This document shows positions 28,167 to 35,764 of a stretch of DNA of 64,000 bases, piece by piece. The DNA is from Rhodopirellula islandica. GTDB taxonomy: Bacteria; Planctomycetota; Planctomycetia; Pirellulales; Pirellulaceae. The DNA is taken from contig NZ_LECT01000048.1 of the NCBI RefSeq assembly GCF_001027925.1, positions 141,706 to 205,705 of the forward strand, written 5' to 3'. Position 1 is the stretch's first letter. Every line of letters starts with the position of its first letter. Position numbers and translations under genes: made by a program. The notes under the pieces were generated by a model. The model saw only the letters and a program-made list of their open reading frames with translations, ran no database searches and was not told the origin of the DNA.

Positions 28167-29906
28167 TCAAAATTCCAGCAACGCAACGATGAAGTGCACG
28201 ACCAACACGTACAGCGTCGTCCATAAAACCGTTGCGGTGATGCAATGACTGACATCACCGGCTGAATGTTTGGGGGTAATCCCTTGATGGTAACCAATCG
28301 CCGCGGTGCCGAAACCACAAAGCAAGTTCTTTGCCAGCACCCAATCCCAACCTTTCCAACAGGTGATCAGGGATCCTCCGGTCGTATCGGGCGTGATGGC
28401 ACGAAAGAAGTGTTGTTGCCAGAAATGAACGCCAATTTCCGGATGCGAAAAGTTGAACGTGATGCGGCTGATCCAGTGCGAGGCGGTGAACGCGATCCAC
28501 TCCAAAATCGGTGTCGCAATCAGGAAGGCTGCCAAAATTGGAATCAGCAAGTACGCCGGGGCGCGAATCCCCAATGTCCGAAACGCATCCACCTGCCCAC
28601 CATACTGCTTGACTCCCACGTCAGCGGCCACTGCCGCACCACACCGGGCCGCGATCAACACGGTCGCCAACACCGGCACCAAAATCCGATACAGCGCAAA
28701 CCCGATCGAGGAGAGCAACTCATCGATCAACAACGGCTGGGTGTACAACCGAAACGGCAAAAACCGCAGCGTGAAATACGTGGTTGTGAATCCCGCAATC
28801 AAACCCGCGATGATCAAATAAACCCAGGCCGACGGACCACCCACCAATCGCAAATAGTGAGCGAGAAAACGCCCCGCCCACTTCACGCTAGGGACCACCG
28901 GCCGCGCATCCCAAGGCAGCCTCGCGGCGGCGATCAAGCTGCGTCCCGTCGAATCCAAGAATCGTTGCGTTGCACGCCGGACCATCTCAACGGTCCGGGA
29001 AATTGGCTTTGTCACAACCTCGTTGAGCTGTGAAGGCGCCAGCGCCACCGATTCCATTTGTTCGGCGACATGGGACCACTCCGCTGGCTCGATCCGGCGG
29101 ATGGTTTTCCCGGCGGAATCGAACAACAACACTTCGTCGGCAATCGGCAACAACGTCTCGTAGTCGTGCGTCACAACGATGCTGGTTCGACCGAATCGAG
29201 ACTGCGTCTCTCGAATCAAATCCGCGACTCGTTTTCCAGTCGCGGCATCCAACCCGGAGGTCGGTTCGTCGTAAAGAATGATTTCGGGCGCGGATGCCAA
29301 CGTCCTTGCGATCGCCAAACGTTGTTTCTGACCACCACTGAGTGCCGCCACAGGTGTCGACGCGGGCACACCAAGGAATTCCAACCAATCCGCCGCGCTA
29401 TGCTGAGGCGATTCGCTGAGATCCGCACGGTGGTCAATCGCGAATTGAACGTTCGCGGTTGGCGAAAGTTCGTCGAACAATGCAAACTGCTGAAAAACGA
29501 TTCCCGTTCGCGGCATCGACTCCGAATCAACGGACTCGCCTCGCCAGTGAATGTCACCGCTCCACTGAATCGCGTCGCCGTGCCGTGGCAAAATGCCCGC
29601 CAGGACTCTCAGCAGCACACTTTTCCCAGCACCACTGCCACCGACCAAAACGGTGATCTTGCCATCCGGAAAAGCCAGATGAGCATCTTGCAACAGCGTG
29701 CGTTGGCCTGCCGACACGCACAGATGGTCCAGAGTCAATGCGTCAGACAAAACGAACCGCCAAGTGAATGATGTCCATGCCAAGCGTAAGGGGTTGGGTT
29801 GAGCCGGACTGGAATGCTGACGAATCCCTCTACCAAGCAACGCATGATTGAAAACTGTCGAGTTTCGCTGCGTGGCCCAAGCACCGAAGAGGCGCCGAAA
29901 CAACAC
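28167..29906 (-). CDS. ABC ATPase fused to MlaE-type permease
   Basis: Up to 579 residues. Residues ~55-280 are an ABC ATPase: Walker A GGSGAGKS (89-96), signature LSGGQKQRLAIA and Walker B IILYDEPTSGLD. Residues ~320-579 are a permease of the MlaE/YrbE (DUF140) family with several membrane helices and the conserved LRTLGI-like FRTLGIRAPAYL. In most bacteria MlaF (ATPase) and MlaE (permease) of the lipid-transport system are separate; here they form one chain. The first ~50 residues look non-coding, and a TTG at 29750 is a plausible true start. No MlaD (MCE) gene is next to it. Probably moves phospholipids or other hydrophobic molecules across the envelope. Confidence 0.85.
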   Translation of the reverse strand: MLFRRLFGAWATQRNSTVFNHALLGRGIRQHSSPAQPNPLRLAWTSFTWRFVLSDALTLDHLCVSAGQRTLLQDAHLAFPDGKITVLVGGSGAGKSVLLRVLAGILPRHGDAIQWSGDIHWRGESVDSESMPRTGIVFQQFALFDELSPTANVQFAIDHRADLSESPQHSAADWLEFLGVPASTPVAALSGGQKQRLAIARTLASAPEIILYDEPTSGLDAATGKRVADLIRETQSRFGRTSIVVTHDYETLLPIADEVLLFDSAGKTIRRIEPAEWSHVAEQMESVALAPSQLNEVVTKPISRTVEMVRRATQRFLDSTGRSLIAAARLPWDARPVVPSVKWAGRFLAHYLRLVGGPSAWVYLIIAGLIAGFTTTYFTLRFLPFRLYTQPLLIDELLSSIGFALYRILVPVLATVLIAARCGAAVAADVGVKQYGGQVDAFRTLGIRAPAYLLIPILAAFLIATPILEWIAFTASHWISRITFNFSHPEIGVHFWQQHFFRAITPDTTGGSLITCWKGWDWVLAKNLLCGFGTAAIGYHQGITPKHSAGDVSHCITATVLWTTLYVLVVHFIVALLEF

Positions 29907-30030
29907 GCAAGAGTTTAGCGTGTGCCGGTTCCGTCGCCATCGGACTCCCTCAGACGAACTCGACGCAGGGGCCCCTCACCGGTTAAGCTTCGTCTTTGCT
30001 CACCAACCATCTCGCTCGCACTCAATCGCC

Positions 30031-30480
30031 GTGGCCAAACGTCCTGCTCATCCCCGTCCTCAAACCAAGTCCGCTCCCTGGTACGCCGATGGATTGCGTT
30101 TCGAATGCACTCAGTGCGGCGAGTGCTGCAGCGGTGAACCCGGCTATGTCTTCGTCGATGAAAACGAAATCGAAGGCCTGGCCAAGGAAATGAAGCTGGA
30201 CCGAGAGGCGTTTGAGCACAAATTCCTGCGTCGCGTCGGCAACCAATTCAGCTTGATTGAATACCCCGACGGGGACTGCATTTTCCTGGACCCGAAGTCG
30301 CGACGGTGTATGGTTTACAACGCTCGCCCCATCCAGTGTCGCACCTGGCCATTCTGGGACAGCACCCTCGCTGGCCCCTCCGATTGGGAGGAAACCTGCC
30401 AAGTCTGCCCGGGGGCAGGAAAAGGCAAGCTGTACAACTTTGACGAAATCGAGATTCGCCGGAAAGAAAAGTCGGTTTAA
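30031..30480 (+). CDS. YkgJ-family cysteine-cluster protein
   Basis: About 149 residues from a GTG start (VAKRPAHPRPQTKS). The frame is open upstream to 29848 but that would overlap the divergent ABC/MlaE gene, so the GTG is preferred. Motifs: FECTQCGECCSGEPGYVFV near the N-terminus, CIFLDPKSRRCMVYNARPIQCRTWPFW in the middle and a later CQVCPG, the metal- or Fe-S-binding pattern of the YkgJ/UPF0153 family. Function unknown; members may bind zinc or an iron-sulfur cluster. Confidence 0.85.
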   Translation: MAKRPAHPRPQTKSAPWYADGLRFECTQCGECCSGEPGYVFVDENEIEGLAKEMKLDREAFEHKFLRRVGNQFSLIEYPDGDCIFLDPKSRRCMVYNARPIQCRTWPFWDSTLAGPSDWEETCQVCPGAGKGKLYNFDEIEIRRKEKSV

Positions 30481-30622
30481 CTGGAGTGTAGCGGTTATGC
30501 CGGTCGATACGGTTCATCAGGGACCAACTCTTGCCTGCTTCGGCGGCTTGACCGGTTCCGACTTGAAACCTAAGCTGCCTTTGTAAGTCCATCAATCACA
30601 ATGGTTTGCGGAGCCAGCCGGG

Positions 30623-31048
30623 GTGACAAAAAAAGAAATCGTGCGCGTCATTTCCGAAGAACTCGGACTGACTCAGCAAGAAACCAAAGAGGTCGTGCAG
30701 CGGACGTTTGACTCGATCGTCGAAACCTTGGTGCGGGAAGGCCGCATTGAACTGAGGAACTTCGGCGTTTTCGAAGTCAAACCGCGAGCTGCTCGAAAAG
30801 CACGCAATCCAAAGACGGGACAACAAGTCGACGTGCCCGAAAAGTACGTCGTCACGTTCAAACCCGGCAAGGTGATGGAACAACGCGTCCGGCAACTGTC
30901 CAGCGACAACCTGCCTGACACCTGGGTCATGCCTGTGGATCATGTGCCAACCTCCGGTTCTGCCGAGCGTCCGAACGAAACCGACGACCCGAACTCGAAC
31001 CGTCCGCCAAACAGCCCCCCCAACAGCCCTTCGGGCAGTTGGCAATAG
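30623..31048 (+). CDS. HU/IHF-family DNA-binding protein with Pro/Asn-rich tail
   Basis: A 141-residue protein from a GTG start (GTG ACA AAA AAA GAA). Residues 1-95 are a complete HU/IHF domain: [40 protein letters not shown] (the DNA-binding arm) and [14 protein letters not shown]. The last ~45 residues are an unusual low-complexity tail rich in Pro, Asn and Ser ([18 protein letters not shown]). A nucleoid-associated DNA-bending role is expected. A small lipoprotein gene follows 32 bp later on the same strand. Confidence 0.92.
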   Translation: MTKKEIVRVISEELGLTQQETKEVVQRTFDSIVETLVREGRIELRNFGVFEVKPRAARKARNPKTGQQVDVPEKYVVTFKPGKVMEQRVRQLSSDNLPDTWVMPVDHVPTSGSAERPNETDDPNSNRPPNSPPNSPSGSWQ

Positions 31049-31080
31049 AACGCACCGACAAGTTCACGGAGGAACTGACG

Positions 31081-31362
31081 ATGAAAAGCTCGCAAACGAC
31101 CGCGAAAACTAATTCTGCAGCCCGTCACGGCCAACGATCCGTCATGAGCCGTTTGGTTCTGGGATGCGTGTTGATGGCCGGCCTGGCCACCTCCGTTGGC
31201 TGCTTTGTGCCGATCTACTCCAGCCGACCTGAACGACGCGTTCAACAGTTGCTGTACACCTCGGAAGACCTGCGTTCTTTGGTCGACGAATGGGAGCGTT
31301 TCTGGTTCCTTGATTCGCCTTCGCACATGACCCCCATCCGTACTCACGGTGGCGTGCTCTAG
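31081..31362 (+). CDS. Small putative lipoprotein
   Basis: A 93-residue protein with the best Shine-Dalgarno of the area (GGAGG about 10 bp before ATG). Residues ~25-40 are hydrophobic and end VGC, a lipobox-like motif, with Cys predicted as the lipidated residue. The remainder (RVQQLLYTSEDLRSLVDEWERFWFLD, then THGGVL) is short and helical. No family is recognised, but the combination with HU upstream suggests one transcript. An upstream in-frame ATG (31039) overlaps the HU gene and is less likely. Confidence 0.65.
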   Translation: MKSSQTTAKTNSAARHGQRSVMSRLVLGCVLMAGLATSVGCFVPIYSSRPERRVQQLLYTSEDLRSLVDEWERFWFLDSPSHMTPIRTHGGVL

Positions 31363-31383
31363 GGCACCTGATTGTCTCAGACA

Positions 31384-31406
31384 GCGAGATTCATTGTGGA
31401 TCTCGC
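31384..31406 (+). terminator. Inverted repeat after lipoprotein gene
   Basis: Stem GCGAGAT (31384-31390) / ATCTCGC (31400-31406), extended by an outer CTCAG/CTGAG pair, 20 bp after the stop. Possible transcription terminator, but without a T-tract. Confidence 0.4.
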
Positions 31407-31584
31407 CTGAGAATCAGAGCAAACGAAAGTCTTTCCGACTTTCGTTCATCAATCGCTCGGAAATCCATCTGGTTTTTGCAAGGCAGCAAAAGCCATCCGG
31501 TGGCTTGAATCGGGTGGTTTCGCTCGACCGCCAGCATTGAAATTGGGAACTTTTCCCGAGGCGTTTGTTGCGAGTTTGGCCCTC

Positions 31585-32052
31585 TCAGGCCGAACTGGAC
31601 ACGCTCGGCTGCATTCGCCGAATGAAGTGTCGCCCAGGCCAATCCAAAAGATGTCTTTCCCAACCGGCTCGTTTGAGATGCCGGTCGGTGATGCGGGCAT
31701 TGCTCACGTGCGCCACGATGGCGTACGACTTCCGAAGCCGCGCGATTTCGTCGAGCACCTGAAACGCTCCGATCGCGGTTGCGAACCCCGTTGCATCACC
31801 ACTGCGAACGTAGTCCAGCGTCATGAACGCGTTCATCCCTCGCGGCACGTGGTAATCGAGACAGCAAACGTCTCCCTGCAACGCGGCGAATTTGGCTTGC
31901 CACCACACCTGAGCCACCGAGACAGGACTTCGCATCCCGTGCTGCTCGATTCGTTCCAACTTGCCGTCACGCATCACGATCCGGCCACAACGAACGCGAG
32001 AAATCGCGTCTTCGTTGGTTTCGAGCTGGGTAAACGATCGGCGAATCCACAT
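31585..32052 (-). CDS. Conserved-looking hypothetical protein
   Basis: About 155 residues from MWIRRSFTQLETNEDAIS. No known domain is recognised. The body has a strand-rich start (RVRCGRIVMRDGKLERIEQHG) and a helix with text reminiscent of a GNAT-like or similar small fold (AIVAHVSNARITDRHLKRAGWERHLLDWPGRH is split here only by commas in meaning: ARITDRHLKRAGWERHL then GRHFIRR). Composition and codon pattern favour this strand over the opposite one. No functional assignment is justified. Confidence 0.55.
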   Translation of the reverse strand: MWIRRSFTQLETNEDAISRVRCGRIVMRDGKLERIEQHGMRSPVSVAQVWWQAKFAALQGDVCCLDYHVPRGMNAFMTLDYVRSGDATGFATAIGAFQVLDEIARLRKSYAIVAHVSNARITDRHLKRAGWERHLLDWPGRHFIRRMQPSVSSSA

Positions 32053-32423
32053 GACGAGCGATTTTGAATGACGAGCGACTCGGAATAACGTCCTGGACAC
32101 ACGCGTGTCCGACCAGCGACAATTCGAAAGTGGGATCCGCCTGCTAGTGGTCCGTCAAAGTTAAAAGTGAGGGTTGATCGTAGTGGACGAGGCCACGAGT
32201 CCTTGGATTTTACGCCAGTTCAGGACTCGTGGCCTCGTCCACTACCCTAAAAACAAGTCCTGACAGACCACTAGTGGATTGTCAATCGCATCAGCCCTCC
32301 CCCCGTGCAAGCGACAGACTGGAAGCCGATCCCACTTTGCTGGACCAAGGTCCAACCCAAACCTAGCACGCGGATCGAATTCCTCCGCCTGATTGCTCCC
32401 GCCATCCCGTCGCTGAGTCCACG
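32053..32423. other. Intergenic region carrying the MITE-like palindrome
   Basis: About 371 bp between the divergent hypothetical gene and the alpha/beta hydrolase. It contains the 131-bp MITE-like element at 32144-32274 and otherwise no gene. A further partial copy of the element end (CTAGTGG, then GTCAA) begins at 32271 immediately next to it. Confidence 0.5.
32144..32274. mobile_element. MITE-like element with nested inverted repeats
   Basis: 131 bp bounded by 14-bp terminal inverted repeats, CTAGTGGTC-C-GTCA at 32144 and its complement with one mismatch ending in CACTAG at 32274. Inside is a second, perfect 24-bp inverted repeat (32180-32203 and 32222-32245) with an 18-bp loop. There is no coding capacity. 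Terminal repeats that end in TA-containing CTAG and the nested palindrome fit a non-autonomous transposable element or REP-type sequence. A diverged relative of the inner palindrome is at 5721-5788. Confidence 0.65.
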
Positions 32424-33467
32424 ATGCCCAACGAACCAGCCGCACATCCCGACCAATCCAACCTCACGGATCGCAGATCGGAAGAAGCGGATCGCCCCCG
32501 CGACCAGAAAGCTCGCCAACCAAAGGCGTCGATCCGCCGTCGGATCCTGCGAACATCGGGCTTGCTGGCGGTCATCTACGTCATCGTTTGCGTGGGATTG
32601 GTGGTCATGGAAACGCGTTTGCTATTCCCAGGTGCCTACTTCGACACCAGCATTCTGATGGACCCGAATCGCTTCAAACCCGACCATCCCACACCGGGCG
32701 TCGTGGAAACGATGAGCTACCCGGCGGTCGATGGAGCGGATCTGGAAGGCCGCTTGCTGATTCGCGAAGATGCGGACGACGTGGTTCTCTTTTTGCACGG
32801 CAACGGCATCCACGCAGACGAAATGGATGACTGGACTCGACGGTTGTCAGACAGTTGGAACGCGACGGTCCTGACCGCCGAGTACCGAGGCTTCCAGAGC
32901 GACGGGTTCACGCCCAGTGACACCAGCACGATCGAAGACGCGGTGTGTGCGATCGATGCCCTGTCCCACACCACCGGAACCCCCGTGTCAGAAATCATGA
33001 TCTACGGTCGATCGCTGGGGGGAGGTGTCGCCTGTGGATTGGTCGCTGCTCTGCATGAACGCGGCGATTCGATCGAGGCGTTGCTGCTGGACCGAACCTT
33101 CGATAGCGCTGCCAGTGTCGGCGCGGATCGATTCTTCTTCCTGCCGGTGCGCTGGCTGATGAAGAACCAATACGACAGTGTTCAGGCCCTGCAAAACTAT
33201 GAAGGTGCTCTGGTCCAAATCCACGGCGTGCCGGACCGCATCGTGCCCCGAAAGAACGGGCGGGCCCTCTACGATTCACTGACGCTCGAACACAGCGACT
33301 GGATCGAACTGCCTGACATGTTCCACAACGATCGTCTGCCCACCAAGACACTGGACCAAGCCGGCCAAAAACTGAAAGCCCTTCGCGAACAAGCCTTCCC
33401 TGCAACGAACTCACCTGTCAGTGAACCGGACGCAGCCTCCAACGCAGATTCATCCTCCGCTGAATAG
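32424..33467 (+). CDS. Membrane-anchored alpha/beta hydrolase
   Basis: A 347-residue protein with a charged N-terminal tail, one transmembrane segment (~residues 46-62, LLAVIYVIVCVGLVVM) and an alpha/beta hydrolase domain. The oxyanion loop is FLHGNG, the nucleophile elbow GRSLGGG puts Ser at 197, the acid is likely Asp in HGVPDRIVP and the base His in MFHNDRLP. The build resembles ABHD12/13-like lipases and BEM46-type proteins. Substrate unknown. The 3' end overlaps the convergent TOPRIM gene by 18 bp. Confidence 0.88.
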   Translation: MPNEPAAHPDQSNLTDRRSEEADRPRDQKARQPKASIRRRILRTSGLLAVIYVIVCVGLVVMETRLLFPGAYFDTSILMDPNRFKPDHPTPGVVETMSYPAVDGADLEGRLLIREDADDVVLFLHGNGIHADEMDDWTRRLSDSWNATVLTAEYRGFQSDGFTPSDTSTIEDAVCAIDALSHTTGTPVSEIMIYGRSLGGGVACGLVAALHERGDSIEALLLDRTFDSAASVGADRFFFLPVRWLMKNQYDSVQALQNYEGALVQIHGVPDRIVPRKNGRALYDSLTLEHSDWIELPDMFHNDRLPTKTLDQAGQKLKALREQAFPATNSPVSEPDAASNADSSSAE

Positions 33468-34181
33468 CTGAACCGCAGAGGCCGCTTCCACTCGGCTCAT
33501 CTCATCCGCCGCCCGGGTCCCCGGATCCACACAACAGGTTCGCAAGACTGCTGGTGGAATGCTACCCAATCCTCGGTGGCGAAATCGCTCGTAGTCGAAC
33601 ACGCCGGCTTCCGCCAACTTGGCCTCCATTCGTTGAGCATGATCCGGGTTGGATGCCACCAAGGTTCGATCCTGACCACGCGTTTCTCCCGACGCGACTC
33701 CCCGAATCCGAAACAAGAACATCGGTGGACGAACCACACACACTCGATGCTCCTCGAACAACTTGGGCGCGTACCGAAGCAAGAACCCCAGCACCAAGAC
33801 GCCGCAATGGATGCCGTCAGCGTCGGGATCCATCAGCACAACCAATCTCGCATAGCGACATGTTTCAGCGGTTCGCAACGCGGCGATCCAGTCTTCGCCG
33901 GGATTGATCCGTCGATCCAATAACGTCGATGCAAATCGAGTCAGCACCTCGTTTCGAAGTGCCACGGATGCCGTGGCTTTGGCAACGTTCATCGGCTTGC
34001 CTTGCAGAGCCAAGATCGATTGCCGGGTTGCATCCCGAACTTGATTGACCGACTTCGCCGCGCTGTCGCCTTCGACGATCAGCAACTCGGCTTGGTCCGG
34101 TGTGACGCCCGTTCGCGCGGGATCGTCCATCGGATAGTGCACCGGGGCTTTGCCGTACGGGGCAAAGTACGGCCCGCTCAC
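33450..34181 (-). CDS. Stand-alone GyrB-type TOPRIM protein
   Basis: A 243-residue protein matching only the TOPRIM part of type IIA topoisomerase B subunits. The catalytic Glu lies in LLIVEGDSAAKSV (EGDSA at 37-41), followed by a version of the PLRGK-N motif (ALQGKPMNVAKA) and the acidic metal site DPDADGIH (118-125; canonical D-D-D-G-H). It lacks the GHKL ATPase and transducer domains. The GTG start overlaps the upstream kinase stop (GTGA), so the two are probably translationally coupled. The intact acidic residues suggest nuclease- or topoisomerase-like metal chemistry or nucleic-acid binding; the actual role is unknown. Confidence 0.85.
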   Translation of the reverse strand: MSGPYFAPYGKAPVHYPMDDPARTGVTPDQAELLIVEGDSAAKSVNQVRDATRQSILALQGKPMNVAKATASVALRNEVLTRFASTLLDRRINPGEDWIAALRTAETCRYARLVVLMDPDADGIHCGVLVLGFLLRYAPKLFEEHRVCVVRPPMFLFRIRGVASGETRGQDRTLVASNPDHAQRMEAKLAEAGVFDYERFRHRGLGSIPPAVLRTCCVDPGTRAADEMSRVEAASAVQLFSGG

Positions 34182-35161
34182 GGCACCGCGACGGTCAATG
34201 CACGAATATCCGCGATCAACTCACGCATCGATTGGTAGCGATCAGCGGGACGTTTCGCGATGGCCTTCATGACCACCGCGTCGACTTCTTTGGGAATCCC
34301 ATACTGGGGCGACTTTTCGCTGGGCGGTGGGACATCCGCGTGCTTGATGTTGTCAAACGTTTCGTCAATCGTTCGCCCCCGGAACGGCTCCCGAATCGCC
34401 AGCGATTCGTACAGCACCACACCAGCACTGAAGATATCCGTTCGTTCATCGATCCCACGGTTCCCGTTGACTTGTTCGGGCGACATGTACAGCGGCGTGC
34501 CTGGACGTTGCCCGCCACCGGTCAAGGTCTGAAGTTGTGTTTCAGTTTTGGTCTCATGATCGGGCTGCATCTGTTGACGATGCAACGTCTGCGCATCATC
34601 GGCGTGCCCCCAAACCTTGGCCACACCCCAATCGAGCAAGATGACTTCGCCAAAGTTGCCAACCCAAATGTTTTCGGGTTTGACGTCGCGGTGAATCACC
34701 CCACGAGCGTGTGCGTAAGCCAGCGCCTGACAAGCATCGGCGACAATTTCCAAACGGCGTTGCAGCGGGAACGCGGCGACGGCGAGTTCATCCTTGCGAG
34801 CGATCCGCTTCAACGATTCAAACAGGTTCTCACCGGAGATCCGCTTCATCGTGAAGTACACGCCTTCAATATCATCGTCCCCAATCTCGTAGACCGGCAC
34901 CGTGTTGGGGTGCTGCAACTGAGCCGTGACGCGAGCCTCCCGCAGCAAACGCCGACGTTCGTAGCGATCCGTTCGAATCTCTGGCAACAGCTTCTTGATC
35001 GCCACCGTTCGGCCAATGACCGAATCGACCCCGGCCTGCAAAACCGCCGTGGCACCACGTGCCATCTCGCGCAGTCCCGTGTATCGCTTCAGCCCCTGGG
35101 GCGGAGGCGATGGGATGTCGTTGTCGGTACCAGCCAGAATGATGGTCGATTCATTGCTCAT
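34178..35161 (-). CDS. Serine/threonine protein kinase (Hanks type)
   Basis: A 327-residue soluble kinase from MSNESTIILAG; an ATG 9 codons upstream is possible. The glycine loop is degenerate (MARGATAVLQAG). Other core motifs are intact: AIKK (Lys56/57), Glu in the C-helix, HRDVKPEN (157-164), LLDWGVAK (DWG replaces DFG, common in planctomycete kinases) and YMSPEQV. There is an insertion rich in Gln/Thr before the activation segment. No transmembrane or sensor domain is present. It directly precedes and overlaps the TOPRIM gene, suggesting that the kinase controls it or a shared DNA-related process. Confidence 0.92.
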   Translation of the reverse strand: MSNESTIILAGTDNDIPSPPPQGLKRYTGLREMARGATAVLQAGVDSVIGRTVAIKKLLPEIRTDRYERRRLLREARVTAQLQHPNTVPVYEIGDDDIEGVYFTMKRISGENLFESLKRIARKDELAVAAFPLQRRLEIVADACQALAYAHARGVIHRDVKPENIWVGNFGEVILLDWGVAKVWGHADDAQTLHRQQMQPDHETKTETQLQTLTGGGQRPGTPLYMSPEQVNGNRGIDERTDIFSAGVVLYESLAIREPFRGRTIDETFDNIKHADVPPPSEKSPQYGIPKEVDAVVMKAIAKRPADRYQSMRELIADIRALTVAVP

Positions 35162-35455
35162 CTTCGAATTGTATCCTGCACCTGCCATTGCCGACCACTG
35201 GCCATCCTGTCGTCAAAAGCAACGCACCGTCCCTTCCTCTTTTGCCTTTTCCTCTTCCTGTCTTCGAACTTGCCACGCCCACATGATGCTGCGTTCCGAG
35301 GGTCGACGCACGCACGAGCGAATGGCTCAAGATGCAACGCCGTTCCACGCGACCTTCCCCCAACCAGATCGAGTATCCTCAACGTCCGCTTGGCATCAAC
35401 GATCCCCCCTGTCTTCTCTTCACCAAATTTTCATTTCTCCCTGCTGAACAAACCG

Positions 35456-35764
35456 ATGACTCAATCGATCCCACCGGAAGGCCCCCATTCCCCCAGCGGA
35501 ACATCCCCATCTGCGGACGACGACGCAACACTGGTCACCGTGGCCGAACGTCCGACTGAGCCTGCGGCAGCGGTTCTGGTCAACATCCTTGCTGATGTCG
35601 GTATCCGTGCCGTCGCCGTTGGAGGTTTCACCGCCGGATTCGCGGCGGAAGCCCCGGGATGGGTCCAAGTCAAAACGTTCGAGCGGGACGCCGCCAAAGC
35701 TCGTGAAATCATCGCCCAAATCAAATCGGAGCCACTCGAATCCGATTCATTCGACTCCGAGTGA
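35456..35764 (+). CDS. DUF2007-like small protein
   Basis: A 102-residue protein from MTQSIPPEGPHSPSG. After a Pro/Ser-rich N-terminus the domain TLVTVAERPTEPAAAVLVNILADVGIRAVAVGG...VQVKTFERDAAKAREIIAQIK matches the DUF2007 putative signal-transducing fold (short ferredoxin-like). The 3' end overlaps the next gene (GTGA at 35761). Function unknown; usually a regulatory or interaction module. Confidence 0.7.
   Translation: MTQSIPPEGPHSPSGTSPSADDDATLVTVAERPTEPAAAVLVNILADVGIRAVAVGGFTAGFAAEAPGWVQVKTFERDAAKAREIIAQIKSEPLESDSFDSE

Noticed and set aside
34232..35455. Long 5' extension of the DUF2007-like frame
   Set aside because: It lies antisense to the kinase gene; the true start is taken at 35456.
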